A stretch of 64,000 nt of DNA from Geminocystis sp. NIES-3709 (lineage in GTDB: Bacteria > Cyanobacteriota > Cyanobacteriia > Cyanobacteriales > Cyanobacteriaceae), in contig NZ_AP014821.1 in NCBI RefSeq assembly GCF_001548115.1, positions 1,643,262 through 1,707,261 on the forward strand, given 5' to 3'. Below are positions 33,788 to 43,665 of this stretch, piece by piece. A program made the translations under genes and the position numbers. Under the pieces are notes generated by a model. It was given only the letters and a program-made list of their open reading frames with translations. It ran no database searches and was not told the origin of the DNA. How positions within the stretch are numbered: the stretch's first letter is position 1; each line of letters starts with the position of its first letter.

Positions 33788-35131
33788 TTATGACTTAGGT
33801 AAATAAACACTAAAAATACTTCCTTGATTAATCTTACTTTTTAGCTCAATTCTACCATTATGAAATAGTACGATCGAATTGACAATAGCTAACCCTAAAC
33901 CACTATTTCCCTGATGGTGATTACGAGATTTATCGACTCGATAAAAACGATTAAAAATTAAAGGTTTATCTTCTTCACTAATCCCGATTCCAGTATCTAT
34001 AATTTTAATTACTACCTCTTTTTTATTAACCGATAACAAGATAGTAACTAATCCATGTTCAGGAGTATTTTGAATAGCATTAACAACTAAATTGCTTAAT
34101 AATCGATAAATTTGGGCTTCATTTCCTCGAATAATTATAATTTCTTGACTCTGAATATTCTGTTGCAATTTGATATTATTCTCGACAGCTAAAAAAGCTA
34201 ATTCTTCTGTTAAATCATGAATTAAATCAAGTAAATTAATGTCAGTTTTTTCTATTATATGTTTATTTTCATTAATGGCATCAAGACGACTTAAAGTTAA
34301 TAAATCATTGACTAAATTAATTATTCTTTGATTTTGTCGATTAATTGTTAGCAATATTTCTTGATAATCTTTGATGGATAATTTTTCCGCTAATATGACA
34401 CTATCAATGGTTGCCTTAATTGCCGCTAAAGGTGTACGCAATTCATGGGCGACATCGGAACTAAATTGCTGTATTTGTTGATAAGATTTATAGACTGGTA
34501 ACATCGCTTTTTTTGCTAAATACCAACTAGCAAGTATCACTAAAATAATTAATAATGGTAAACCTAGTAATAAAAACCATTTAATATTATTGACATAGTT
34601 ATCAAAATCTTCTAAACTCCTACCGATTAGTAAATAACCCCATTCTTGATTATCTTTTGTGTGTAATAATACTGATAATTGACGATAATTAATCTGTTGA
34701 CTATCTTTAATATTTTTTAATTCATTTTCAAGATAAATAAAGTATAACTTATCAATATTTATTCCCGCATTTCCTAATAAATTACCGGATAAATCATAAA
34801 ATTTAAAATAATATTTTCCTTGTTGAATTAATCTAGTTATATATCTATTTTTATGATATTTTTCTTTGCATTTTTCCTTAACTAAACATAAATCTGGTAG
34901 AATATTTTTAATGGTTTTATCTAATTTATTTGGTTCAATTAATAATGGTTCAAGGGTATCATGGAAAGTACCAGCAACAGTTTTTAATTCATTATTTATA
35001 GTAACATAATGGGCATGGACGATCGATTCATAAACGCCCAATGTACCCAAAGCAATAATCCCAGAAAAAATACTAGCATACCAACAAGTTAAAGATAATT
35101 GAGTTTTCTTAAAAAGATGATTATTATTCAC
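33788..35131 (-). CDS. Sensor histidine kinase of the metal-sensing two-component type
   Basis: 447 residues. TM1 lies at about 15-35, a periplasmic domain follows (about 36-182), with a Cys pair in LPDLCLVKEKCKEK, then TM2 (about 184-206). HisKA has the phospho-acceptor H229 in DVAHELRTPLAAIK. HATPase has LVVNAIQNTPEHG, IDTGIGISEEDKPLIFNRFYR and GNSGLGLAIV. The layout and the Cys pair resemble the cyanobacterial RppB/NrsS/CopS nickel/copper sensors. It lies 125 bp after its response regulator. The metal specificity is inferred from the adjacent copA/copB genes. Confidence 0.9.
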   Translation of the reverse strand: MNNNHLFKKTQLSLTCWYASIFSGIIALGTLGVYESIVHAHYVTINNELKTVAGTFHDTLEPLLIEPNKLDKTIKNILPDLCLVKEKCKEKYHKNRYITRLIQQGKYYFKFYDLSGNLLGNAGINIDKLYFIYLENELKNIKDSQQINYRQLSVLLHTKDNQEWGYLLIGRSLEDFDNYVNNIKWFLLLGLPLLIILVILASWYLAKKAMLPVYKSYQQIQQFSSDVAHELRTPLAAIKATIDSVILAEKLSIKDYQEILLTINRQNQRIINLVNDLLTLSRLDAINENKHIIEKTDINLLDLIHDLTEELAFLAVENNIKLQQNIQSQEIIIIRGNEAQIYRLLSNLVVNAIQNTPEHGLVTILLSVNKKEVVIKIIDTGIGISEEDKPLIFNRFYRVDKSRNHHQGNSGLGLAIVNSIVLFHNGRIELKSKINQGSIFSVYLPKS

Positions 35132-35256
35132 TAAATTTTATCTATAGCGAGGACATAATTTGAGCTTGGTTGGGAGAGGCAATGGTAAATTCTTAACATC
35201 AGATTATAACCTTGATCAGTGTAATTAATAAGTGAATTTATACTCAATAATCGTTA

Positions 35257-35952
35257 TTAATTATCCAGTTTTAAACGATAACCTAATCCATAAACCGTCT
35301 CGATTAAATCATCACATTCATATTGACTAAGTTTCTTTCTTAATAACCTAATTTGAGCGGCTACCACATTACTAATAATATCAGAATCAATCTCCCATAA
35401 TTGATCTAAAAGTTGATCTCTTGTTAAAATCTGTTGAGGATGACGCATGAAAAATTCTAAGAGATTAAACTCCTTATTCGTTAACGGAATCATCTCTATT
35501 TTGCCCAACTTTAACTCTATTTTTATTGTATTAGTTTGATAGTCTAAAATTAAATTTTTTACTTTTAATTGTTGAGGTTTTATTTCTTGATTTCGTCTCA
35601 ATAAAGCCCTAATTCTGGCAAATAATTCTAACATTTCAAAAGGTTTAATTAAATAATCATCTGCCCCCGCATCTAAACCTGTAATTTTGTCTGTCATTGT
35701 ATCTTTAGCAGTTAACATTAACACTGGTAAATGGTTATTTTTTGCTCGAATTATCTTCAATAAATCAATGCCTGATAAATCTGGTAGTAACCAATCGAAA
35801 ACACCGACATTATAATTAATATTAGGATTTTCTAATAAATATAATCCCTCTTGTCCTGATTCTACCCAATCTACCACATAATTTTGTCCCAAGAGCGATC
35901 GTTTAATGGCAATACCTAAATCTTTTTCATCTTCTAGTAATAAGATTCGCAT
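35257..35952 (-). CDS. OmpR-family response regulator (RppA/NrsR/CopR-like)
   Basis: 231 residues. The receiver domain (1-120) has D53 in VFDWLLPDLSG as the phospho-acceptor, with LMLTAKDT and the K of YLIKPFE. A winged-helix DNA-binding domain (about 130-231) has LTNKEFNLLEFFMRHPQQIL and YGLGYRLKL. It is one unit with the sensor kinase and the PepSY-like gene. It probably controls the copper genes; palindromic binding sites were not identified with confidence. Confidence 0.94.
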   Translation of the reverse strand: MRILLLEDEKDLGIAIKRSLLGQNYVVDWVESGQEGLYLLENPNINYNVGVFDWLLPDLSGIDLLKIIRAKNNHLPVLMLTAKDTMTDKITGLDAGADDYLIKPFEMLELFARIRALLRRNQEIKPQQLKVKNLILDYQTNTIKIELKLGKIEMIPLTNKEFNLLEFFMRHPQQILTRDQLLDQLWEIDSDIISNVVAAQIRLLRKKLSQYECDDLIETVYGLGYRLKLDN

Positions 35953-35986
35953 AACTTTTACTAATGATAAATTATAAAATTAATGG

Positions 35987-36298
35987 TTAATTATCTGGAG
36001 AAGAAATATTTTTCTTTTTGGTTTTAAAGTTATTTTGCCACCATAAATTAATCCCTGATATAGCCAATATCAATAAACCAAAGGCATTGAGAAAAGGATA
36101 AAATTTTTCTAAATTAATTAAACCAAAATTACCTCGATGCCATGATAATAACCAAATAAAATCATCAGTTTTATCCATTGTTACGGCTAATTCAAAAAGG
36201 ACACCCGTAAAAAAAGTAATTAATATTGGTAAAATCATTATGGGTGCTAATTTTCTATGCAAACTGCGTAATTGTTTTTGATTATGGAATAAAGTCAT
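35987..36298 (-). CDS. PepSY-associated TM family small membrane protein
   Basis: 103 residues with two TM segments: HRKLAPIMILPILITFFTGVL (about 14-34, split at no motif) and FYPFLNAFGLLILAISGIN (about 65-84). The pattern LHRKLAP near the N-terminus and W-S-WHRGNFG between the helices fits the short PepSY-TM proteins often found before metal two-component systems. It ends 34 bp before the response regulator, so it is in the same unit. It may act with the sensor at the membrane. Confidence 0.7.
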   Translation of the reverse strand: MTLFHNQKQLRSLHRKLAPIMILPILITFFTGVLFELAVTMDKTDDFIWLLSWHRGNFGLINLEKFYPFLNAFGLLILAISGINLWWQNNFKTKKKNISSPDN

Positions 36299-36422
36299 AA
36301 ATTTATTAACCTCTTTAAGACAAAGTCTAAGAAAATTCAGCGACAGAAATAATTTTTCATGGTGATTTCATAATTAATATTTATAATCATCATCATTGTT
36401 TTAAAAATAAATAATCAACCTC

Positions 36423-36662
36423 ATGAATCAATTACTAATTAGCCTATTATTATTAACAGGATTTGTCTTTAATTTTACCGTAAATATTTCTCCAGTTTTA
36501 AGCCATGAAGGGCATTCTCATTGTCGAGAAAAAGATAAGTCTAAATGTATAAATAATCCGACTCAATTTACAAAAGATAATGATGATAAAAAAGATGAAG
36601 ATGATGACAAAAAAGAAGGAGAAGATAAAGAAGAAAATCACGAAGAGGATCATCAACATTAA
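36423..36662 (+). CDS. Small exported acidic His-rich protein, candidate metal binder
   Basis: 79 residues: a signal peptide (about 1-27, LLISLLLLTGFVFNFTVN) then HEGHSHCREKDKSKC, and a C-terminus of Asp, Glu, Lys and His (DEDDDKKEGEDKEEN, ending HEEDHQH). His/Cys at one end and acidic-His at the other suggest periplasmic metal binding, like CopM-type proteins in function though not in sequence. It is transcribed divergently inside a locus otherwise on the minus strand, between the regulator unit and copB. Confidence 0.65.
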   Translation: MNQLLISLLLLTGFVFNFTVNISPVLSHEGHSHCREKDKSKCINNPTQFTKDNDDKKDEDDDKKEGEDKEENHEEDHQH

Positions 36663-36716
36663 GATGTAAAAGTAGGTGAGAATTGCCCACCTTTTATGAT
36701 AAATAATCATAGTAAT

Positions 36717-37640
36717 TTAAAACATTAATCTCACCCCCGTAACAAATTTCACATCATCACTACTTTCCCCTTCTTTCTCAGTAAATTTAACTGTATCTCC
36801 AAAAAGTTTATTCCAACTTACACCAATATAAGGTGCAAATTCTCGACTAATTTCGTAACGTAATCTTAAACCTAATTCCAAGTTATTAAAACCGCTACCA
36901 ATACCAAATTCTTCTACTTCTTGGATGGCTAAATTAGTTTCGATTTTTGGTTGTAAAATTAATCTTTGGGATAGTAATAATTCATATTCAGCTTTAAATC
37001 TTGCGGAAATATCTCCTTGATAACTAATAAATAAACCACTATCAATTTCAAAAAAATAAGGTGCTAATCCTTCTACTCCGATGACAACAAAACCTCTACT
37101 ATTTCCCTTATGTCCATAAATTTGATCATATCTTAAACCAGCTTGAAAATCGAAATAAGGAGAAATTTGTTTACTGTATAAAAGTTGCAATTCTGCCTCG
37201 CCATTTCCATCATCTAAACTCACTTCACCTTCGGTTTTTACCCATAACTTTTGATAGTCCCCTCCTACCCATCCTTGAATATCCCAATTGAAAATATTTT
37301 GACTATCATTAACTTGATATTCTAATTGATCAAAGAGAATTTTATGATAAATTTGATTATCATGAATAGGCTCACCAAAATCATTTTCTTGGTTATGATT
37401 ATGTTGGGTAAAGGTAAAGTTTTTTTCTTGAGTTAAGTAGTCATTATGCTCAAATTGTTGAAAAAATTGTTGTTTTTCTTGGTTGTTATTTTCATCAATA
37501 AATATGTCAATAGCTACAGGTTTTTTGATAATCGCCTTGTCTATTTCTTCCGCTTTAGTTTCATTGGTAAAATAAGTTAAGATTAATAAAGATAACAGGC
37601 TCGATCGAACTAAAAATTTAGTAAGTTTTAATGATAACAT
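36717..37640 (-). CDS. copB: Outer-membrane copper resistance protein CopB
   Basis: 307 residues with a signal peptide (about 1-30), a His/Asn/Gln-rich linker (FTQHNHNQEN), and a CopB-type beta-barrel from about 100 to the end: LFDQLEYQVNDSQNIFNWD, WVGGDYQKLWVKTEGE and a final aromatic residue in VTGVRLMF. It works with CopA in copper tolerance by binding or passing copper at the outer membrane. It follows copA by about 190 bp on the same strand. Confidence 0.9.
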   Translation of the reverse strand: MLSLKLTKFLVRSSLLSLLILTYFTNETKAEEIDKAIIKKPVAIDIFIDENNNQEKQQFFQQFEHNDYLTQEKNFTFTQHNHNQENDFGEPIHDNQIYHKILFDQLEYQVNDSQNIFNWDIQGWVGGDYQKLWVKTEGEVSLDDGNGEAELQLLYSKQISPYFDFQAGLRYDQIYGHKGNSRGFVVIGVEGLAPYFFEIDSGLFISYQGDISARFKAEYELLLSQRLILQPKIETNLAIQEVEEFGIGSGFNNLELGLRLRYEISREFAPYIGVSWNKLFGDTVKFTEKEGESSDDVKFVTGVRLMF

Positions 37641-37831
37641 TTGTTGTCAGTTTTTAAGAAAGATTGATTATTTTCTCGCAAAGGTGCAAAGAGAAAAAGA
37701 CAAAGGTTTTTTAGGATTAAATTATTCTTGATAATAAAGATTAAATAAAATACAAAAGTTTGCTATAGTAGATTGCTGATAATGCCTCGCAATCACTATT
37801 TGAGTTAACTAAGTTATTTAATTCCTTTTTT

Positions 37832-39736
37832 TTAGGAAATAACGTTAATAGTACGAAACATTCCGACATCCATGTGATACATTAAATGGCAATGAAACGC
37901 CCATTTTCCCTTTGCGTCAACATCAATTTCTGTGGATAATTTCTCGGCAGGTTTCACAATAATTGTGTGTTTTCGAGGTTGATAATCGCCGTTGCCGTTT
38001 ACTAATTCCATCCACATTCCGTGTAAATGTATGGGATGTTCCATCATGGTATCATTTATAAAAGTTAGCCTTAATCTTTCTCCATAATTAAAGTTTATTT
38101 CTTTTTCTTCTGAGTATTTTTTGCCATTAAATGACCACATATAACGCTCCATATTTCCTGTTAAATATAGAGTTATTTCTCGATCTGGTTTTCTTCTATT
38201 TTTTAAGGGTTTTACACTCTTTAAATCAGTATAGACTAATACTTTATGGGAAACATTTTCTAAACCAATACCTGGCTCATTTAAACGATTTTTTACCATC
38301 ATTGGTGTTGCCGCATTACCAATACCGTTATTATCTTTTCCCCTAGGTTGCCAAGAAAAATCTATAGTTTCATTTTCCCTCATCTCCTGAGTACTATGAT
38401 CCATATCCGACATATTGGACATATCATGATTACTATGATTCATACCTGACATATTGGACATATCATGACTACTATGATTATTTTGCTCCATCGCCGACAT
38501 ATTATGCCCACTATGAGCATTATGATCTGAAGAGGACAAATTATGATTGTTATGATCTATATTTGTCGAAGATGAGGGTTGATGGTTATTATGGTTCGAT
38601 AATGAAGAATTGTGACTACTTTGCTCGATCGAGCCTGAACTTGAACTATTATGATTACCATGAGAACCATGATCCATTCCCATATCAGCCATTGTACGCA
38701 AGGGGCGCTCTCTTCGAGGAGGAATTTCAGCAGATAATCCTTCTTTTATCGCTAGTGTACCCCTAACATAACCACTACGATCCATTGTTTCTGCAAATAT
38801 AGTATAAGCATCTTCTGTGTTAGGCTCAACAATCACGTCATAGGTTTCTGCTACCCCGATTCTAAATTCATCTACCGTCACAGGTTGCACATTTTGCCCG
38901 TCTGCTTGTATGACTATCATCGGTAAATTAGGGATTCTGACATCAAAAAAAGTCATGGCTGAAGCGTTAATAAATCTTAATCTAACTTTTTCACCCTTGT
39001 TAAATATACCCGTCCAATTGTCATTACTGGTTTTACCATTCAGTAAATAAGTATAAGTTGCCCCCGTCACATCAGCAATATCGGAGGCATCCATGCGCAT
39101 TTGTTTCCATTCCCAATCCTCTGCTAAATTAGCAACCGTACGTCTTTGATAGTTATAGTAAGTAGGCATTTTTTTCAAATTGGCGAGAATAGCGTGGGGA
39201 TTCTCAAAACTCCAATCTGAGAGAATTATAACATAGTCTCGATCATACTTTATTGATTCAGGCTCAAGAGGATCGATAATAATAGCACCATACATCCCTA
39301 ACGGTTCTTGCATATTGCTATGACTATGATACCAGTAAGTACCACTTTGGTTAACTGGAAATTGATAGGTAAATGTCTCCCCCGGTTTTATCCCCCGAAA
39401 ACTTACCCCCCGCACTCCGTCCATATTTGCTGGTAAGATTAAACCATGCCAATGAATAGAAGTATCTTCATTAAGATTATTAGTAAGGTTTATCCTTACG
39501 TTTTGCCCTTCTCTCAGTCTGATGGTAGGAGAGGGTAGTCTACTATTTACCAGTTTACCTTGAGAGGTTCGATCCCCAATTAATACTTCTGTTTCACTTA
39601 CTTGTAAATCAATTATCTCCTCCTCAAAATAATTATTCTTAGCAGAAATAGGCGAAACTTGATGAAGTACATAAAAACCTGCAACCCCTCCCGAAAATCG
39701 CAGGAAATTGCGTCTATTGAGTCTGTATTGGCTCAT
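37832..39736 (-). CDS. copA: CopA-type multicopper oxidase with Tat signal
   Basis: 634 residues. A Tat signal lies at the start (RRNFLRFSGG). Three cupredoxin domains carry all copper motifs: HWHG, WYHSHSNMQ, HPIHLHGMWMEL and HCHLMYHMDVGM. Between domains 2 and 3 (about 350-450) there is an unusually long His/Met/Ser/Asn-rich insert with tandem HDMSNMSGM/HDMSNMSDM units. CopA oxidises Cu(I) in the periplasm. It is first in the copA-copB unit. The insert is longer and more repetitive than the short Met-rich segment of classical CopA. Confidence 0.93.
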   Translation of the reverse strand: MSQYRLNRRNFLRFSGGVAGFYVLHQVSPISAKNNYFEEEIIDLQVSETEVLIGDRTSQGKLVNSRLPSPTIRLREGQNVRINLTNNLNEDTSIHWHGLILPANMDGVRGVSFRGIKPGETFTYQFPVNQSGTYWYHSHSNMQEPLGMYGAIIIDPLEPESIKYDRDYVIILSDWSFENPHAILANLKKMPTYYNYQRRTVANLAEDWEWKQMRMDASDIADVTGATYTYLLNGKTSNDNWTGIFNKGEKVRLRFINASAMTFFDVRIPNLPMIVIQADGQNVQPVTVDEFRIGVAETYDVIVEPNTEDAYTIFAETMDRSGYVRGTLAIKEGLSAEIPPRRERPLRTMADMGMDHGSHGNHNSSSSGSIEQSSHNSSLSNHNNHQPSSSTNIDHNNHNLSSSDHNAHSGHNMSAMEQNNHSSHDMSNMSGMNHSNHDMSNMSDMDHSTQEMRENETIDFSWQPRGKDNNGIGNAATPMMVKNRLNEPGIGLENVSHKVLVYTDLKSVKPLKNRRKPDREITLYLTGNMERYMWSFNGKKYSEEKEINFNYGERLRLTFINDTMMEHPIHLHGMWMELVNGNGDYQPRKHTIIVKPAEKLSTEIDVDAKGKWAFHCHLMYHMDVGMFRTINVIS

Positions 39737-39924
39737 GATGAACTATAACCTCACTTTTGACCTAATTTTTATTAATCTTTATAGTGTCAAAAAAATATGA
39801 AATTAGGATGAAATGGGAAGCAAAAGTAAAAAATAAAAAGTCAAGTTTTTGAATAAAATTATCAAAATTGCACACTTTTTTCTAAATTATATATTCCAAA
39901 TTTTATCAACTAGAATGTCATAAT

Positions 39925-41193
39925 TTATCTAGTATTATGATAATTAGGTAAGGTTCGATCGACTATCCTACCATGCCTAATCAAAATTCGATCACATTGA
40001 GGACGAGATAATAATTCACTAAAATAACGAGCTTTGAAAATGATAAAATCCGCAGGTAAATTAACCCCAATTCTACCGAAAGAAGATAACCCCATTAAAT
40101 CCGCAGGAATACGAGAAACTGACGCAATCCAATCACCATAGGGAGTATCTAAATGTGCAATTCTTACCGACTGGTTAAACACTTCTAACATATCATGATC
40201 TCCGAAAGCGAAAAAAGGATCACGACAATTATCACTAGCAAAAGCAATTTTAACTCCTGCTTCCTTTAATTCTTTTACCCTCGTTATCCCTCGCCAAGTG
40301 GGAGTAATATTTTCTTGTCTATCCTGCAAGTATAAGTTACACATGGGTAAACTAACAATGTTAATGTTTGCTTCTCTTACTAGGTTAATGGTTTTCTGTA
40401 CTACTCCTTGCGGTTGTACAGAAAGGCTACAACAATGTCCGCAGAGAATGTTATTGGTGAAATTAAATTTTAAGGCGGTTTTAGCGATTTTTTGCAAACA
40501 AACTGAGTACATATCACCGTTTTCGTCACAGTGAAAATCTAAGTCGAGGTTTCTTTCTATGGCTAATTGAAAGATGTTTTCTAGTTGCTTATCGATGTCG
40601 GAATTCATATAAGCAACTCCCCCCAATATCCCCTCCACTTCTGCTATTTTATCCGCCAGTTTTACCCCCGCTTCCGTTAGAAAGTAGTCTAAACTTACTA
40701 AAGACACCCCTTGCAAAGTAATCTTATCTTGCCATTCTTTCCTCAACTGTTGCCATACCGTCAAGCTAATGTCGGCTTGGGTATCATGACAATCTAAATG
40801 AGTTCTAAGAGCGATCGTACCATGACTATAACTGCACTGTAAACCGAAATTCATCCGTTGATATAAGTCTTCTTCATTCCAATATATTGCATCCTGTTTC
40901 ACCATTTCTAAGGCTGTCTCGAAGTTTCCTTGTAAATTCGGCGATCGTTCAAATGTATGTCCTTTATCAAGGTGAGTGTGAATATCCACAAAACAAGGTA
41001 AAAGGATACTTTTTTGTAAATCAATGCCGATGGTGTCAACATGGGAAGGAATAATTTGAGTTACCTTGCCTTTGTGAATTTGTATATCACATAGAGATAA
41101 ATTTTCTCTTGTCTGACGAATAAACCCTTCTTCGTTAATTAAGCAAGTGGGAATATGGACATTTTTTAACCAATAACCTTGGGGAGTCAGCAT
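39925..41193 (-). CDS. Amidohydrolase of the cytosine deaminase type
   Basis: 422 residues. The metal site has HTHLDKG (about 93-99), HCDE-NGD (about 220) and the distal Asp in FASDNCRDPFF, which is the cytosine-deaminase arrangement (CodA family). CodA deaminates cytosine or related heterocycles. The N-terminal composite beta domain is present (MLTPQGYWLKNVHIPTCL). It is a lone gene between copA and the glycosidase. The substrate could be cytosine, isoguanine or a related base. Confidence 0.82.
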   Translation of the reverse strand: MLTPQGYWLKNVHIPTCLINEEGFIRQTRENLSLCDIQIHKGKVTQIIPSHVDTIGIDLQKSILLPCFVDIHTHLDKGHTFERSPNLQGNFETALEMVKQDAIYWNEEDLYQRMNFGLQCSYSHGTIALRTHLDCHDTQADISLTVWQQLRKEWQDKITLQGVSLVSLDYFLTEAGVKLADKIAEVEGILGGVAYMNSDIDKQLENIFQLAIERNLDLDFHCDENGDMYSVCLQKIAKTALKFNFTNNILCGHCCSLSVQPQGVVQKTINLVREANINIVSLPMCNLYLQDRQENITPTWRGITRVKELKEAGVKIAFASDNCRDPFFAFGDHDMLEVFNQSVRIAHLDTPYGDWIASVSRIPADLMGLSSFGRIGVNLPADFIIFKARYFSELLSRPQCDRILIRHGRIVDRTLPNYHNTR

Positions 41194-41310
41194 TTCAGAA
41201 TTACTGTTTTAAATTTTATGATCTCTTGTCTTCAGTAAGTACAATAATAAAAGCAAATAATGAAACTATCATAATTTTATTGGAGTCATCAGAAGTCGAT
41301 AGTCATTGCG

Positions 41311-41338
41311 AGGTACAAAGCAATCTCTAACACCAAAC
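41311..41338. repeat. Short GTCATTGCGAGG...AATCTC repeat core
   Basis: GTCATTGCGAGGTACAAAGC followed by AATCTC resembles the core of the 93-bp element (GTCATTCCGAG...GGAATCTC). The flanks do not match, so this is a relic or a relative. Confidence 0.35.
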
Positions 41339-41469
41339 TTTTGTACTTTATTTCGTTTTTGTTACTTAGATTTCTGTAGGGGGTTAATATATTAAGCTCT
41401 TACCTCACTGAAAGACTGTTTAAATAAACCCTATTTTGTTTATACCATTTTTAAAAACTCTTAAAAAAT

Positions 41470-43323
41470 ATGTGGAAAAAACTTGTTAAATCTAAATTTT
41501 TATTACTGAGTTTTTGTTCAGTTTTTATTGTTAATTTTAGTGGTAGTATTCCTCAATTAATTACAGGTAAATTTTTAAATCCAGTATTCGCTCAATCATT
41601 ACCTTTAAATATTATTAGTCAAGGAAAAAATGTTTTAATTAATCAAAAAAATCTCAACCTTCCTTGGATACAGTGGCAAGAAGATGATGGAATTCACACA
41701 GGAATTAGTGATATGAGTGCGGAAGCTATTTTAGGTATAGAATTAATGAGTACCACTAACCCAGAAAAACAACCTATTCAATGGTTTAATTATCACAATA
41801 TTTTACCTGCTAAATTTCTTAATCCTTTTCGTTATTTAGATATAACTAATTTAACAAAAACAACTTCTATTCAAATTAATAATAATAACAATATTTTAGA
41901 GTTATATCTTCCTATTAGTCAGGTTAATAAGGTTTATGAGGTACCACAAAATCAAGGTAAAAAAATTATTATTGAGTTAGATAAGCCTAGTTTTTTTCAA
42001 GTTAGTCAAGGAAAAGATCAAGGAATTATTACGATTCATGCTCAAGCTAGTTCCGCTTTATTTGATACAATAAAACCTTTTAAACCCTTAGATACTTCTG
42101 GACTCCAAGAGGAGGAAGGAGACGAAATAAGAGAAGATAAACCTAAGCCAAAAAATAGTTTATTTACTGTTACAAATCCTGATAATAAAACTGTAATAAA
42201 TATTAATTTGCCCCTAGGTAATAATATAAAAGTTACTTCGGCTAATCCAAGTCTTTTATTAGTAGATATAAAACCATCTGCTATTACCCCTCGTGATATT
42301 AGTTGGAATAATGATATTTTTTTAAGTAGACAATATGTTAACTTAACTAATAATAGTTCATTTTTAGTATCTTTTTTAACCCTTAATTTAAAAAGTTTTA
42401 ACTTAGATTTAAAACCAATTTTATCAAATAATAATACAGTAATTGGAACGGCACCTCTAAAGACTACCTCCCAAAATTTGCAAGTTATGGCGGCTATTAA
42501 TGCAGGGTTTTTTAACCGTAATAATCAGTTACCTTTAGGTGCAATTAAAAACCGTGATAATTGGTTATCTAGCCCTATTTTAAATCGTGGAATTATGGCA
42601 TGGAATGATATAGGTGAAGTACAATTCGATCGAATTATGATAGAAGAAAGTATTACCACTAATAAGGGCGATCGTTTTATTAACAGTTACATCAATAGCG
42701 GTTATATTCAAGCAGGAGTTGCCCGTTATACGGATAGTTGGGGGGGAAGTTATACCACTCTCAGTGATAATGAAATTATTGTTATGGTGGAGAATAACAT
42801 CGTCAAGGATAAGATTGTTGGTGGCAAAGCTGGAGGAGATTCTATTTCCATTCAACGAGGAAATTATCTTTTAGTGTTTAGGAGTGCAAAAAGTTGGGCA
42901 GATAAATTAAGTATAAATGACCAAATCACTTTAAATACTGGTACTATTCCCGCAAATTTTGCTAATTATCCTTATATTATAGGTGCGGGCCCTCTTTTAC
43001 TTTTAAATAATCAAATTGTCTTAAATGGAGAAGGGGAAAAATTTAGTAAAGCCTTTAACACCCAAAAAGCTTCTCGAAGTGCCATCGCTGTAGATAATCA
43101 AGATAGAATTCTATTAGTAGCCGTACATAATCGAGTCGGTGGTAATGGTGCGAGTTTAGCTGAGTTTGCTCAATTATTACAAAAAATAGGTGCTGTATCG
43201 GCGTTAAATTTAGATGGTGGCAGTTCAACACAAATGTATCTCGGTGGTGAGATTATCGATCGATCGTCCGCAACGGCTGCAAGAATACATAATGGAATAG
43301 GGGTGTTTTATCGTCAAAAATAA
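41470..43323 (+). CDS. Exported phosphodiester glycosidase (NAGPA-domain) protein
   Basis: 617 residues with a signal peptide ending near VFAQS (about residue 41). The N-terminal half (about 45-290) is beta-rich with a charged linker (EEGDEIREDKPKPKN). The C-terminal NAGPA/DUF2233 domain (about 330-615) has AAINAGFFNRNNQLPLGAI, IIGAGPLLL and ALNLDGGSSTQMYLGG, the family core. Such domains uncover or cleave sugar phosphodiesters; in cyanobacteria they are often linked to envelope polysaccharide. The N-terminal part resembles AMIN-like modules by its strand pattern, a weak inference. Confidence 0.82.
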   Translation: MWKKLVKSKFLLLSFCSVFIVNFSGSIPQLITGKFLNPVFAQSLPLNIISQGKNVLINQKNLNLPWIQWQEDDGIHTGISDMSAEAILGIELMSTTNPEKQPIQWFNYHNILPAKFLNPFRYLDITNLTKTTSIQINNNNNILELYLPISQVNKVYEVPQNQGKKIIIELDKPSFFQVSQGKDQGIITIHAQASSALFDTIKPFKPLDTSGLQEEEGDEIREDKPKPKNSLFTVTNPDNKTVININLPLGNNIKVTSANPSLLLVDIKPSAITPRDISWNNDIFLSRQYVNLTNNSSFLVSFLTLNLKSFNLDLKPILSNNNTVIGTAPLKTTSQNLQVMAAINAGFFNRNNQLPLGAIKNRDNWLSSPILNRGIMAWNDIGEVQFDRIMIEESITTNKGDRFINSYINSGYIQAGVARYTDSWGGSYTTLSDNEIIVMVENNIVKDKIVGGKAGGDSISIQRGNYLLVFRSAKSWADKLSINDQITLNTGTIPANFANYPYIIGAGPLLLLNNQIVLNGEGEKFSKAFNTQKASRSAIAVDNQDRILLVAVHNRVGGNGASLAEFAQLLQKIGAVSALNLDGGSSTQMYLGGEIIDRSSATAARIHNGIGVFYRQK

Positions 43324-43480
43324 ATGTTAGGAATGAGGAATGAATAATTAATTCTTGAGTTCCTTTAGCAGTCAGAAGCTATCGGTACTTAAATAAAATA
43401 ATTGCTTTTATTTCCTCAAAAATCTTGTGATAAAAATAAAGAAGAAAACATCGACTAAACCATTACCTTGATTTTTATAA

Positions 43481-43570
43481 TTAGTTCCAGCACCGGATCT
43501 TAAATTAATCCTTGCAGAAGGAGAGTCGGCAGTTGAGGTAGCCGTACAGATAGAAGGCGGGCGAGATTAA
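43481..43570 (+). pseudogene. Possible gene tail at the edge of the stress island
   Basis: In the spacer 43324-43665 an open stretch reads LVPAPDLKLILAEGESAVEV, then AVQIEGGRD and a stop, preceded by a stop and with no start. The DNA from here to 43660 is visibly more GC-rich than the preceding genes. It looks like a coding relic marking the left boundary of acquired DNA. No family assigned. Confidence 0.35.
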
Positions 43571-43665
43571 GCTGTTATTGTCGAGAGTATGTCACTGCGA
43601 CTCCAGAAGCGATGCTGGGTGATCACCTCCCCTGCTGACTTCCCGCCGACAAAACTCAAAGGATG

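Noticed and set aside
36498..36710. Minus-strand frame rich in Phe and Ile
   Set aside because: Antisense of the Asp/Glu/Lys/His tail of the small exported metal-binding protein. The plus-strand product has a proper signal peptide and start.
42580..42855. Minus-strand reading frame within the glycosidase gene
   Set aside because: It lies wholly inside the NAGPA-domain coding region, whose plus-strand motifs are intact. No independent evidence.
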